The notes under the pieces are model-generated. The model had not been told where the DNA came from. It saw nothing but the letters and a program-made list of their open reading frames with translations, and did not search any database. A program made the translations under genes and the position numbers. Source: Arthrobacter sp. (lineage in GTDB: Bacteria > Actinomycetota > Actinomycetes > Actinomycetales > Micrococcaceae). From it: DNA of 64,000 bases. Positions 8,816-16,772 of this stretch are shown piece by piece; within the stretch, counting starts at the first letter, position 1; every line of letters starts with the position of its first letter. The stretch spans positions 18,766-82,765 of the forward strand of contig NZ_JAPSHJ010000007.1 in NCBI RefSeq assembly GCF_031179985.1, given 5' to 3'.

Positions 8816-9271
8816 TGTCTTAGCTCCATGTTTGTTAAGGGTCCGCACCAGCACTGTTAGCGCAAACAACGTGTGATACATCCGATGTTATGGCCAAATC
8901 GAGGAGTGTCAAGAGTTAGCTTTTCGCGAAATAATGACAGCGCGTGCTCACGGCGGATTTGTTACATATGATGTCTGTGTCTCGTGAGTTCCGAAATGGA
9001 GCGCGGGGAGCCTGGAGCCTTTACCGCTGAGGCCCTTCTGTAGATAAGATGCACCAGCACGTCGGGGTTTCTCATCGCAGATCCCGACAAAGCCCGAGGG
9101 CCTGAGCCGGTGCGATACCGTGCTCAGGCCCTCGAGGATTAAGCTCTTGTGTGCCCCGATGGACTTTCGGGGGCTGGTTCCGTTTTTCAAGCGGCGCGCG
9201 GGTGTCAGAAAGCGCTGACTTGTCGCGCGCAGGTTCCGTGAATCGGCCACGGCGGTCACCCGCCGTCCGGG
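8816..9271. other. Intergenic region without convincing genes
   Basis: About 450 bases separate the fucosidase start from the end of the small basic gene. Apart from the large hairpin at 9095-9134 and a weaker stem (GTCGGG 9061-9066 with CCCGAC 9083-9088), I see nothing. Open frames here are short and lack ribosome sites. The fucosidase promoter should lie in 8816-8950, but no clear -35/-10 pair was identified. Confidence 0.5.
9095..9134. terminator. Large stem-loop downstream of small basic gene
   Basis: A perfect 13-bp stem (9095-9107 with 9122-9134) is extended inward by CGGT/ACCG (9108-9111, 9117-9120). There is no T-run on the plus side and only a weak one on the minus side. It lies 3' of the minus-strand gene at 9272-9418 and probably terminates it. 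Confidence 0.5.
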
Positions 9272-9418
9272 TCACTTCTTCTTGGCGGCCGCCGGCTTTG
9301 AAGTGGCTTTGTCCAGTGAGCTCGGCGGTGCTGCCGCAGCTCTCTTGTCCGCGCGCTTTTCTTTGATGGACTTGCCGGCCTTTTTTGATGCTGCTTGACG
9401 GGGGGACTTGTCAGCCAT
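9272..9418 (-). CDS. Small Lys/Ala-rich basic protein
   Basis: This 48-residue protein starts MADKSPRQAASKKAGKSIKE and ends in KPAAAKKK. It is highly basic, lacks cysteine and aromatic residues, and is probably disordered and able to bind nucleic acid, although that is inference. An excellent ribosome site (AGGAG, five bases from the ATG at 9418) and full use of the frame to the TGA at 9272 support it as a real gene. From memory, similar short KSxKEKRADKRA proteins occur widely in actinobacteria without known function. It stands alone, with a hairpin downstream. Confidence 0.75.
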   Translation of the reverse strand: MADKSPRQAASKKAGKSIKEKRADKRAAAAPPSSLDKATSKPAAAKKK

Positions 9419-9616
9419 GATCGCTCCTGTAGCGGAACCGAAGGGGTTCCTGACTCATGACGATACACCCGGGGTGCTAATGCAGGACCGGACCCGGCGG
9501 AGCGAAATGAGTACCTGTCTGAGGACACCGTTACGTGATTGTGCCACTGGCCATCGGGTGCCAAAATGTCGCTGTGGGCACCGTGAGGGGCGGGCCCATC
9601 GAAAACAGGATTGGCA

Positions 9617-10051
9617 ATGGGTATCGTTCTTGAGAACACGGTCCTGGTTCCGTGTGCGCCCTCCGATTTTTACGAGTTCTGCGTCGACGGCCGGCAGCAC
9701 TACAACCTTCCGGGCTACGAGGGTCTGGCTCCCGAATTTACAGAATGCGTTCCGGGCAGGTCCTGGGTGGAGACAGTGGAAACCGGCAGCGAATCCTTCC
9801 GCTACTCCTATACGCTCTACCCCATTGCCGACAGCACCCGGGCCACCATTGGCGTGGAAATCGAGCCCAAGGGTGTTGGCGTCCTTATGGCGGGGCTTAA
9901 AGCGGCCCGTTACCGCAAACGCGAGAGTGCCCGGCTGGTTGCCATGAAGAAGAGCCTGGCAAAGAACCTGGTTCGGAAGGTGATCCGAGAGGTTGAGAGG
10001 GAGAATTCCCGCAGGGCTTTCCCAATGCGGTTTGGTGAGGAGAGCGGCTGA
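9617..10051 (+). CDS. SRPBCC-like protein
   Basis: The 144-residue product resembles the START/polyketide-cyclase (SRPBCC) fold. It has a short beta strand entry (IVLENTVLVPCAPSDFYEF), central strands with repeated aromatic and acidic residues, and a basic C-terminal helix rich in Lys and Arg. Ligand and function are unknown. ATG 9617 has AGGA six bases upstream and is preferred over the in-frame TTG at 9611. The last three codons overlap the acceptor end of the convergent tRNA-Gly gene by nine bases. A second, only loosely similar SRPBCC gene follows at 10829. Confidence 0.65.
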   Translation: MGIVLENTVLVPCAPSDFYEFCVDGRQHYNLPGYEGLAPEFTECVPGRSWVETVETGSESFRYSYTLYPIADSTRATIGVEIEPKGVGVLMAGLKAARYRKRESARLVAMKKSLAKNLVRKVIREVERENSRRAFPMRFGEESG

Positions 10052-10113
10052 CGGGAATCGAACCCGCGTGTCGAGCTTGGGAAGCTAGCGCACTACCATT
10101 GTGCTACAGCCGC
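10043..10113 (-). tRNA. tRNA-Gly (anticodon CCC)
   Basis: The minus strand folds into a 71-base tRNA: 7-bp acceptor GCGGCTG/CAGCCGC, D-stem GCAC/GTGC, anticodon loop TTCCCAA, T-stem GCGGG/CCCGT with loop TTCGATT, and discriminator U. The anticodon CCC reads GGG glycine codons. Position 28:42 is a U-C mismatch in the anticodon stem. CCA is not encoded. The 3' end overlaps the stop codon of the convergent SRPBCC gene. Confidence 0.93.
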
Positions 10114-10270
10114 AGTGGGACCGGCCAAAAAGACTGGTAAACGGTCCCGGTGAAACATCGAGATTTACATTACCCCAGTCTTGGACTTTCCCGGAACATC
10201 TGCTCTGACGGCGTTGCTGCCGATGTATGTCAGGCTGGTAGTTGTCAGAAGCATCGACGAAGGAGATTCC

Positions 10271-10636
10271 ATGGCAGCGCCAAATCTGTTCCTCATCTAT
10301 GTGACCGATGTCCAGCGCTCCACCAGCTTCTATAGCGACCTCTTCGAGATGGAGCCCGTTATGGTGACCCCTCGCTACGTCCCATTCGAAGTGGCTCCGG
10401 GCGTGTTGTTTGCTCTATGGTCAGGAGCCGGCGACGGTGTCACAGCAACAACACCGCGCTCCAGTGAGGTGGGGCTCATGGTGCCAGGCGCCAGTGACGC
10501 CGTAGACCAGTGCTATACCAAATGGATGGATAAGGGTGTCAACGTTATCGAAGAGCCTCGCGACGAGGTCTTCGGGCGCACTTTCGTGATAACTGATCCA
10601 GATGGGAACCTCATCCGGGTCTCTCCCCTGGACTGA
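10271..10636 (+). CDS. VOC family (glyoxalase/bleomycin-resistance-like) protein
   Basis: This 121-residue protein has the paired beta-alpha-beta-beta-beta layout of vicinal-oxygen-chelate proteins. It opens with FLIYVTDVQRSTSFYSDLF and closes with the usual ITDPDGNLIRVSPL. Such proteins range from metal-dependent lyases to binding proteins, and the substrate cannot be assigned. Potential metal ligands are few: a clear N-terminal His is missing, and the terminal Glu of the common DPDGN-xxE pattern is replaced, so a non-catalytic role is possible. AGGAG at 10261-10265, five bases before the ATG, fixes the start. The gene follows the tRNA and appears monocistronic. Confidence 0.85.
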   Translation: MAAPNLFLIYVTDVQRSTSFYSDLFEMEPVMVTPRYVPFEVAPGVLFALWSGAGDGVTATTPRSSEVGLMVPGASDAVDQCYTKWMDKGVNVIEEPRDEVFGRTFVITDPDGNLIRVSPLD

Positions 10637-10828
10637 CCTCCGGGGGACTGACCGCGAGAGCCTGCCCGGCAACACGAGGCGTCATATGAAGGGCATCGGG
10701 TAACCATTCGGTAAAGGCCCCACCCGTGCGTAGGAGCGGGAGAGCGGGCTGGCTATCCTGAATCAGTTAGCTGCAGTCGTTGGGGAACGGGCTACGCCGA
10801 TCAGCCGTCCATGACCTAGGGGTTCCTC

Positions 10829-11275
10829 GTGGCATTTGCAGAGTACGAGGTGCTCATTCAGCGTGATGCCATCAGCGTTTACCATTTCCTGGCCGACGGG
10901 CTGAACCTGCCACTCTGGTGTAAGGACGTCCGCAGCATCGAATTGCTCTCCGGTGCGCCGGGAGCCAAGGGCAGCGTTTACCAACAGACCATCGCCGGAC
11001 CGGGCGGCCGCCCGGTGGCCTGCGATTTCCGGATCACACAGGTCCGTCCCGGGGCAGAGATACAGTTCCAGGTCATCGCCGGTCCTGCACAGCCCCGGGG
11101 CGGCTACTATCTCAGCTCCGAAGGCAAGAGCACCCGGGTCCGTTTCGCCCTTGAGTACCAGCCGAAAGGATTGATGGGGCTGGTTAACGGCTCGGCCCAT
11201 CAGTCCCTAAAGACTGAGGTTGCCCAGCTCGAGCTGCTCAAGGTCCTCCTGGAGAAGCAAGCTCCCGAGGAGTAG
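10829..11275 (+). CDS. SRPBCC family protein
   Basis: The 148-residue product matches the polyketide-cyclase/dehydrase-type SRPBCC pattern. It has an N-terminal strand with RDAISVYHFLADGLNLPLW, a run of beta strands (CDFRITQVRPGAEIQF), and a C-terminal amphipathic helix (QSLKTEVAQLELLKVLLE). The role is probably small hydrophobic ligand binding, and no enzyme activity can be claimed. The GTG start at 10829 is supported by AGGGG at 10818-10822, six bases upstream. A TATCCT hexamer near 10753 may be the -10 box. It is convergent with the CAP-domain gene and 33 bases from it. Confidence 0.75.
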   Translation: MAFAEYEVLIQRDAISVYHFLADGLNLPLWCKDVRSIELLSGAPGAKGSVYQQTIAGPGGRPVACDFRITQVRPGAEIQFQVIAGPAQPRGGYYLSSEGKSTRVRFALEYQPKGLMGLVNGSAHQSLKTEVAQLELLKVLLEKQAPEE

Positions 11276-11307
11276 GCCTGCCCTTCGCGGGCTTTGCCGG
11301 CCACGCT

Positions 11308-13068
11308 CTACTGCGCCAGCCTCAACCCTGACCAGGCACCGGTAACCGTGCTGGGCGAATTGAGTCCGCCACCGGTGAGATCCCAGTACTGGACCACGTC
11401 ACCCAGGCTGCCACCGGAGCGCCGCAGCGCCAGCCCGGTTGAATTGAGGCCCGTGACATCCCGCAATGCTCGGATGGCTGACACATCGCTCCACCCTGTG
11501 GCCACTATCGGGCGAGATTCGGCTCTCGGCGTTGTGCTGCCCGATCCTCGATAGAGCAGCACGTTTCCGTCACTCCGCCGCGCCAGCAGATCCTGGAACC
11601 CGTCGTCGTCGTAATCCACCATAGCCAGCCGGGTGGCAGTGATGCCCGCGCCGATCTGGGTCCGGACGGTGTGGTCGGCTGTCCCGCGGTTTGGGTAGAG
11701 CCACAGGTTTCCCGAAGAATCCAGGGCCAGCAACTGGGGCAGGCGGTTGTTGGCGCACCATTCCCCGATGGCGAGGGTCATGGCTGCCCAGCCGGACTGC
11801 CCCAGGGTCACCACCGGCACAAAGCCTCCGCCGGGATTACCCTGGTGCAGGGTAATACGGCCGTCGGCCCACTGAGTAAGGACGTCAAAAACCCCGTCCT
11901 TCTGCCAGTCGGTGATAAACAGTTCCTTCGCTGAGTTGAAGCCGGACCCGATCACCTGTTGGGCGCCGTACGCCCGGTTTCCCAGGGAAGGCCGGTTCAG
12001 GAGCTGCCCAGACGAATCCACTGAAACGAGGTCTCCTGCACTCTTAATTGCTGCTGCCGAGAGATCCACGGTGGGCGGCATGTGCCTTACCTGGGGATCG
12101 CACATGGTGGTCGGCGCGGGCGGGATGGCGCCGCTGCCGCCGGGTTGGTTGATGGTTCCGGCGGGGAGGGTGTTGTAGCCGAAGAAATTGACGACGCCCC
12201 ACATGGTGTAGCGGTTGGGTGTGGTCTGCCAGTTGCCGTCGGTGAACGTGATGCCTATCCCGATCACATTGAATCTAGGGTCTTTCATGATGGCGTCGTG
12301 GGGCGCGGAGCCCTTCCACATCTCCACGAGCTGTGCCGCGTTCCTGTCCCACCGGACGGCAATGATCTCACCGGCTCCGTTGGTGGGATTCATGGCCCGC
12401 GGATCTGTCCAGAAGTTCGCCCGGTGCTCGATCACCTCGCGGGTGGCGATGTTGTCGGACCACTCCTGGGCCATTCCGGCGACAGTGGGGTGGTACTTGA
12501 CGGATGCCAGCCCCAGGGAGTTCCGATAGCTGTTAATGGCTGCGAACACTTCCCTGATGTGGGCGGAGTTGTCGTCCCGGATCAGCGCTTCGGGGGTCAT
12601 GGTTCCGGGGCTGGAGGCTGATGTACCAGGAACATCGGCATCGGGCGCGGGCCCGGAAAGCTCTTCAAGATCCGACGGCGATGCGGACAACGGCGGAATG
12701 AGCGGCGGTTCCGGCGGGGTGGACGCAGTTCCAGGCGCAAGCACAGGCAAACGCTTAGCTGCCGGTGCCACGACGGCGGCACCCCCGCCTGGGTCAGCTG
12801 CCTGGGTGGGGCCTGACGGCGGTGAGATGGCCAGCCGCCGCGCGCCGTCGTCGTCGGGCGTCTTCGAAGCTTCCGCAACATCTGTGGACGATATGGGGCG
12901 GGCGGCAGCGTTCAGGCCCGAACCCGAGGACCCTGGACCGGCAGTCACCGGGCCGGGGGCCGGACCCATCAGAACGGGACCCATCAGGGCCAGGGCAGAG
13001 AGCATGGCAACAACAGCGGGCGCAGCAAGTTTCTTCAAGACCAGACCCCAGTTCCCCTCAGGCCGCAT
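11308..13068 (-). CDS. Secreted CAP-domain (SCP/PR-1) protein with FG-GAP-like tail
   Basis: The 586-residue protein has an N-terminal signal segment (KKLAAPAVVAMLSALALMGP), a long Pro/Ala/Ser-rich linker to about residue 165, and a CAP domain at about 170-300 containing AINSYRNSLGLASV, AQEWSDNIA and the GEIIA and MWKGSAPHDAIM motifs. The C-terminal 220 residues resemble FG-GAP/VCBS propeller repeats (VDYDDDGFQDLLARRSDGNVLLYRG). Bacterial CAP proteins act outside the cell, but most have no known substrate. The gene is divergent from dcd, with only 81 bases between the starts. The propeller tail suggests surface or ligand binding. Confidence 0.85.
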   Translation of the reverse strand: MRPEGNWGLVLKKLAAPAVVAMLSALALMGPVLMGPAPGPVTAGPGSSGSGLNAAARPISSTDVAEASKTPDDDGARRLAISPPSGPTQAADPGGGAAVVAPAAKRLPVLAPGTASTPPEPPLIPPLSASPSDLEELSGPAPDADVPGTSASSPGTMTPEALIRDDNSAHIREVFAAINSYRNSLGLASVKYHPTVAGMAQEWSDNIATREVIEHRANFWTDPRAMNPTNGAGEIIAVRWDRNAAQLVEMWKGSAPHDAIMKDPRFNVIGIGITFTDGNWQTTPNRYTMWGVVNFFGYNTLPAGTINQPGGSGAIPPAPTTMCDPQVRHMPPTVDLSAAAIKSAGDLVSVDSSGQLLNRPSLGNRAYGAQQVIGSGFNSAKELFITDWQKDGVFDVLTQWADGRITLHQGNPGGGFVPVVTLGQSGWAAMTLAIGEWCANNRLPQLLALDSSGNLWLYPNRGTADHTVRTQIGAGITATRLAMVDYDDDGFQDLLARRSDGNVLLYRGSGSTTPRAESRPIVATGWSDVSAIRALRDVTGLNSTGLALRRSGGSLGDVVQYWDLTGGGLNSPSTVTGAWSGLRLAQ

Positions 13069-13132
13069 CCCACCCCTCTGCGGCGTGCATAGGAGGCCAG
13101 ACTAGCCCTGAGAGAGCGAAGGGAACAGTGCA

Positions 13133-13149
13133 TACGGTATTTTTGAGCT
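13133..13149 (+). promoter_or_regulatory. -10 region of dcd, probably leaderless
   Basis: TACGGT (13133-13138) and TATTTT (13138-13143) lie immediately before the GTG at 13150, with no Shine-Dalgarno sequence. From TATTTT, transcription would start six to seven bases later, on or next to the GTG itself. This implies a leaderless mRNA. No good -35 box is seen. Confidence 0.4.
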
Positions 13150-13734
13150 GTGCTGATCTCTGACCGCGATATACGCGCCGAAATAGACTCCCAACGGATT
13201 GTGCTGGAACCGTTCGACCCCGTCATGGTCCAGCCGTCCTCAGTGGACGTCAGGATTGACCGGTTTTTCCGACTGTTCGACAACCACAAATACGCGCATA
13301 TCGATCCCGCGGAGGAACAGCCGGAACTCACCCGTCTGGTGGAAGTGGACCGCGGCGAGCCGTTCATCCTTCACCCGGGGGAGTTCGTGCTGGGTTCAAC
13401 CTATGAGACGGTCACCCTCCCGGATGACATCGCGGCGAGGCTGGAAGGAAAGTCTTCGCTGGGCAGGCTGGGGCTGCTGACGCACTCCACCGCTGGATTC
13501 ATCGATCCGGGATTCTCCGGGCACGTGACGCTGGAACTGTCGAACATGGCCACCCTTCCCATCAAGCTGTGGCCGGGCATGAAGATCGGGCAGCTCTGCT
13601 TCTTCCGGCTCACCTCTGCCGCCGAGTACCCCTACGGCGCAGGAGAGTACGGAAACCGCTACCAGGGTCAGCGCGGACCTACCGCCAGCCGGAGCCACCA
13701 GAACTTCCATCTGACGGACATCCAGGCACCCTGA
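13150..13734 (+). CDS. dcd: dCTP deaminase
   Basis: Dcd converts dCTP to dUTP, feeding dTMP synthesis. The 194-residue length and the strings [51 protein letters not shown] and a Tyr-rich C-terminus match the family closely. The mycobacterial homologue also hydrolyses dUTP, so a bifunctional deaminase/dUTPase is plausible here, but residues alone do not settle it. GTG 13150 directly follows a -10-like element, suggesting leaderless translation. The gene is divergent from the CAP-domain gene. It is a core housekeeping gene, in contrast to the decayed material downstream. Confidence 0.95.
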   Translation: MLISDRDIRAEIDSQRIVLEPFDPVMVQPSSVDVRIDRFFRLFDNHKYAHIDPAEEQPELTRLVEVDRGEPFILHPGEFVLGSTYETVTLPDDIAARLEGKSSLGRLGLLTHSTAGFIDPGFSGHVTLELSNMATLPIKLWPGMKIGQLCFFRLTSAAEYPYGAGEYGNRYQGQRGPTASRSHQNFHLTDIQAP

Positions 13735-13766
13735 TTTCGGACCCGCCGGGCTACCAGGCTGCACAT

Positions 13767-13886
13767 ATGGGGAATTGGCGCGGCAACGAGCATAGACGGG
13801 CCATCTGGGCAGGCGCCGCAGGGTTCGTGGCAGTGGCGGCTTATATGGTCGCCGGCTCACCTCAGGTCCGGGTGTGGCTGGAATGA
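13767..13886 (+). CDS. Possible 39-residue membrane micro-protein
   Basis: An ATG at 13767 opens 39 codons ending at the TGA at 13884. The product starts MGNWRGNEHRR and has one hydrophobic segment of about 17 residues (AIWAGAAGFVAVAAYMV), like a single-pass membrane peptide. No convincing ribosome site precedes it. Reading on through the TGA gives another hydrophobic stretch (LYLISGLALVAFVATIV) in the same frame, so this may instead be the front of a broken gene. Confidence 0.3.
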   Translation: MGNWRGNEHRRAIWAGAAGFVAVAAYMVAGSPQVRVWLE

Positions 13887-13892
13887 GCCTCG

Positions 13893-13911
13893 CCGATACT
13901 TTCAGTATCGG
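13893..13911. other. Short perfect stem-loop
   Basis: CCGATACT (13893-13900) pairs with AGTATCGG (13904-13911) around the loop TTC. It follows the micro-ORF stop directly. No T-run follows, so a terminator role is weakly supported. Confidence 0.35.
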
Positions 13912-14004
13912 AGGCGGGGATCACACCATGGGGAAAGGCGCTCTATCTGATCAGCGGCCTTGCGCTCGTGGCTTTTGTGGCAACGATAGTGCCGTGGGGG
14001 ACCG

Positions 14005-14595
14005 CTAGAGGAAGCCAAAGATCGGCGGGAAGATGACGACGACGGCGGCGGCCCAGGCGCCGTAAACCGGCAGGTACCGTGTTTGCCAGCGCTCCAGCGA
14101 GGCAAACGGACGCCTCCCCCGCAGGAATCCGACGGCGAGCCAGGCCGCCCGCAGCAGATGCACCAGCAGCAGAAGATTCAGGCCCAGGGGTGCGATCTTG
14201 TTGGGACTGGAGCCGAATTCGGCGATACGGGTGAGCATTGCCGTGAGCATCGCGGCGTTGACTGCCAGGGCCGCGACGACGAGTACCTCCCGCCAGCAGC
14301 CATAGAATCAGCGGTGCGTGTACTGCGGCCAGCATTTCGGTGGAACCGCCAGCGGCAAAGGGGTAGATGTTGAGCACAACCGCGAGGGCCGCGAACGGTA
14401 TGAGCAGCATGGCCGCAACCTTGCTTGTAAGGCGCCGCTTCCACTCGAAGTACCCTGCGAGGAACGGGAAGACGAGCAAACCGAGGTTCCGATGGCGACG
14501 AGGAAGGCCTCGTCGTCAAGGCCGGTCGCTTGCCTGTCGGCTATCTGCTCGCGCAGATGGTCCTCCAGTTCGTCGACCTCGGTGGGGGAGATGGC
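14005..14595 (-). pseudogene. Decayed permease-prefix-domain membrane protein
   Basis: Three coding fragments lie in order on the minus strand in different frames. The first (from 14595) encodes ISPTEVDELEDHLREQIADR and more, the hallmark of permease prefix domain 1. It has a TAG just upstream (14598-14596) and no start. The second (from 14479) encodes MLVFPFLAGYFEWKRRL and two hydrophobic helices. The third, after a small indel near 14287 that breaks an apparent LLAREVLVV run, ends at 14005 with further helices. A deletion at about 14480-14500 removed the region between prefix and first helix. Intact relatives are usually paired with PadR regulators, and none is here. Confidence 0.7.
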
Positions 14596-14778
14596 CTATG
14601 GCCATCCATCCTTTGGTGCGACGTCACGCTCCGCATGCCTTGGATTACCTACTCGCAAGTAAACGGTTTCGCGCCTACATTTAAGAGTGGCATGGCTGGG
14701 GAGCCGGAACGCAGCGTTGCGTTTCGTTAGTGAAACAGCTCCGAGGTTAGATCCCTCGGTTGAAATATAGGGGTAAAT
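14596..14778. other. Short non-coding stretch
   Basis: Beyond the pseudogene remnant I see no gene here. Small frames lack ribosome sites. AGGGG at 14769-14773 serves the YegP-like gene. Confidence 0.4.
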
Positions 14779-14991
14779 ATGTCCGGAACATTCGAACTAT
14801 TTGTTAATGGCAGCACGTCCTACGGGTTCAGAATCAAAGCTCCGAATGGGGCGATTGTGGCAGTATCCGGGCAATTCCCGGACAAAGCCTCCGCGGTCCA
14901 GGGCATTCGCGCCGTCCGCGAATACGCCGGCATGGGGCTGATCAAGGATCTTTGCGAAGCATCCCCGGCGGATCGGCCAAAGGCTGCATGA
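14779..14991 (+). CDS. YegP-like DUF1508 protein
   Basis: This 70-residue protein matches the DUF1508/YegP fold: a short beta-beta-alpha unit with FELFVNGSTSYGFRIKAPNG and a following GQFPDKASAVQGIRAVREYA helix. E. coli YegP has two such units, and this is a single-unit form. Function is unknown, with stress-linked expression reported for relatives. AGGGG, five bases before the ATG at 14779, supports the start. It is convergent with the antiporter gene, whose stop is 33 bases away. Confidence 0.85.
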   Translation: MSGTFELFVNGSTSYGFRIKAPNGAIVAVSGQFPDKASAVQGIRAVREYAGMGLIKDLCEASPADRPKAA

Positions 14992-15024
14992 CGGCCTGCG
15001 TAGCGGGCTGGGCCCGGTGCTTCC

Positions 15025-16212
15025 TCAGGCCACTCCAGCCGGTTGGGGTTTTGCGGGGCGGCGAAATGCCCGCACCAGCGGTTCGATGTACTTGGCCGCG
15101 AGTGGACCCACGATGGCCATGATCAGGACGTAGGCAGTGGCCAACGCCGCCAATTCAGACTGCACCGCGCCTGAAGCCACGGCAAGACCGGCGATGACGA
15201 TTGAAAATTCGCCACGGGCAATCAGTGTGGCGCCGGCACGGAAACGGCCGGGAACCGCGATTCCCACCCTTTTGGCAGCCCAGATCCCTGTGCCCATTTT
15301 TGTAAGAGCCGTGAGCAACGCGAGGGCAAGAGCCCAGCCGATGACGGGCGGAATTGAGGCGGGGTCCGTGTTCAGGCCGAACGCCACAAAAAAGATGGCA
15401 GCGAACAGATCGCGCAGGGGCTCCAGGATACGGGTGGCGTTGTGGGCCGTCACCCCCGAGATGGCGATGCCGAGCATAAAGGCCCCCACCGCGGCTGAGA
15501 CCTGAAGGGCCGACGCCACTCCGGCCACCAGCAAGGCGGCACCGAGCAGGTTCAGCAGGAAGACCTCAGAGTTTTCGCTGTGCACCGCTTGGGAGACCCG
15601 GTGGCCATGCCGCAACGCCACCATCAGCACCACGGTGACGACGGCCAGCGAAATCCCCACCGTCTGAAGCCCGCCCAGGAAGCTGACCCCGGCAAGGATC
15701 GCGGTCAGGATGGGGAGGTACAGAGCCATCGCCAGGTCCTCGAACACCAGAATCGCCAAGATGGTTGGCGTTTCACGGTTACCCACCCGGCCCAGGTCAG
15801 TAATGACCTTGGCAGCGATCCCCGAAGACGAAATGTAGGTCACTCCACCCATCACCATGGCCCCGACCAGGCCCCACCCAAGAAGGACTGCCAGCCCCGC
15901 TCCGGGCAGGAAATTCAGGATAAGGTCCAGGACGCCGGCCTGCCAGGATCGTCGCAGGCCGGTGACAAGTTCAGTAGCTGTGTACTCGAGCCCGAGCATC
16001 AGCAGGAGGAGGATGACACCGATCTCCCCCGAGATATGCGCGAACTCCTGAATCCCTTTGAACTCCATAAAGCCGCCAGCACCAAAAAACAATCCGCCCA
16101 CGAGATAGAGCGGTATGGGTGACATTCCGATCCGTTCAGCCAGCCTGGCCAGCAGGCCAAGGCAGAACACAACGGCCCCCAGTTCGATGAGGGTCAGTGC
16201 CAGCGGATCCAT
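15025..16212 (-). CDS. CPA2 cation/proton antiporter, KhtU-like
   Basis: The 395-residue protein has about 12 hydrophobic helices and the CPA2 (Kef/Sodium-hydrogen exchanger) signature regions, including GVILLLLMLGLEY, the TYISSSGIAAKVITDLGR unwound helix, LAILVFEDLAMALYLPIL with the conserved Asp, and a RGEFSIVIAG segment. It lacks a cytoplasmic NAD-binding TrkA-N domain. The gene immediately upstream encodes a TrkA-C protein, ending six bases before this start, which matches the Bacillus KhtT/KhtU potassium/proton antiporter pair. A role in potassium or proton efflux under alkaline or electrophile stress is inferred from that arrangement. Confidence 0.88.
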   Translation of the reverse strand: MDPLALTLIELGAVVFCLGLLARLAERIGMSPIPLYLVGGLFFGAGGFMEFKGIQEFAHISGEIGVILLLLMLGLEYTATELVTGLRRSWQAGVLDLILNFLPGAGLAVLLGWGLVGAMVMGGVTYISSSGIAAKVITDLGRVGNRETPTILAILVFEDLAMALYLPILTAILAGVSFLGGLQTVGISLAVVTVVLMVALRHGHRVSQAVHSENSEVFLLNLLGAALLVAGVASALQVSAAVGAFMLGIAISGVTAHNATRILEPLRDLFAAIFFVAFGLNTDPASIPPVIGWALALALLTALTKMGTGIWAAKRVGIAVPGRFRAGATLIARGEFSIVIAGLAVASGAVQSELAALATAYVLIMAIVGPLAAKYIEPLVRAFRRPAKPQPAGVA

Positions 16213-16218
16213 TGCCGC

Positions 16219-16701
16219 TTATCCGTTGCGCAGAATGTCGGCCGCTGTATCGAGGCCTTCCTGAGTGCCTACGGCAACGAGGAGATCCCCCCGGTGGAGG
16301 ACGACGTCGGGACCGGGGGAGGGGACAACCTCGCCTTCGCGCATGATAGCCACAATGGAGACGCCGCTTCGGGTGCGGATGCATGCCTTACCCATCGGCT
16401 GGTTCTCGAAGGGCGAACCAGACGCAATGGAAAACTGCCGTGTAACGATCCCCGGGATTTCCCGGTGGGCTTCAGAAAGCTGCATGGCCAGGTGCTGCCC
16501 GCCCAGCAGATTGCCGAGAGTTGCAGCCTCATCAGCTGTCAGGGGAATGGACGCCTGGCACGTGTCGGGATCGTCCCAGGTTGAAACAATGAGTTCGCTC
16601 TGGCCTTCCCGGTACTCCACGACGCCGATCCGGCGCCCCGAAGCCGTCATAAAATCCTTGCGCCTGCCAAGGCCGGGAAGATCTGTCTCATCCACGTTCA
16701 T
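16219..16701 (-). CDS. TrkA-C regulatory subunit, KhtT-like
   Basis: This 160-residue cytosolic protein has an N-terminal domain with a short regulatory strand set (DLPGLGRRKDF...GRRIGVVEY) and a C-terminal TrkA-C (RCK_C) domain from about residue 85 (GSPFENQPMGKACIRTRSGVSIVAIMR ... LHRGDLLVAVGT). It lies six bases upstream of the antiporter and is almost certainly co-transcribed. In Bacillus, KhtT binds c-di-AMP or protons and gates KhtU, and a similar gating role is inferred here. The TrkA-C ligand cannot be read from sequence. Confidence 0.88.
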   Translation of the reverse strand: MNVDETDLPGLGRRKDFMTASGRRIGVVEYREGQSELIVSTWDDPDTCQASIPLTADEAATLGNLLGGQHLAMQLSEAHREIPGIVTRQFSIASGSPFENQPMGKACIRTRSGVSIVAIMREGEVVPSPGPDVVLHRGDLLVAVGTQEGLDTAADILRNG

Positions 16702-16772
16702 GGGTCCAGCCTAATGCTCCCGTGGGCCGTGCGGGGCTGAAGCGGCAGACGATTCCGGAGAATACGGGAGAG

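Noticed and set aside
10117-10148. Stem-loop upstream of tRNA-Gly as a T-box or attenuator
   Set aside because: Only 7 bp pair and there are no conserved T-box elements or amino-acid genes; more likely incidental.
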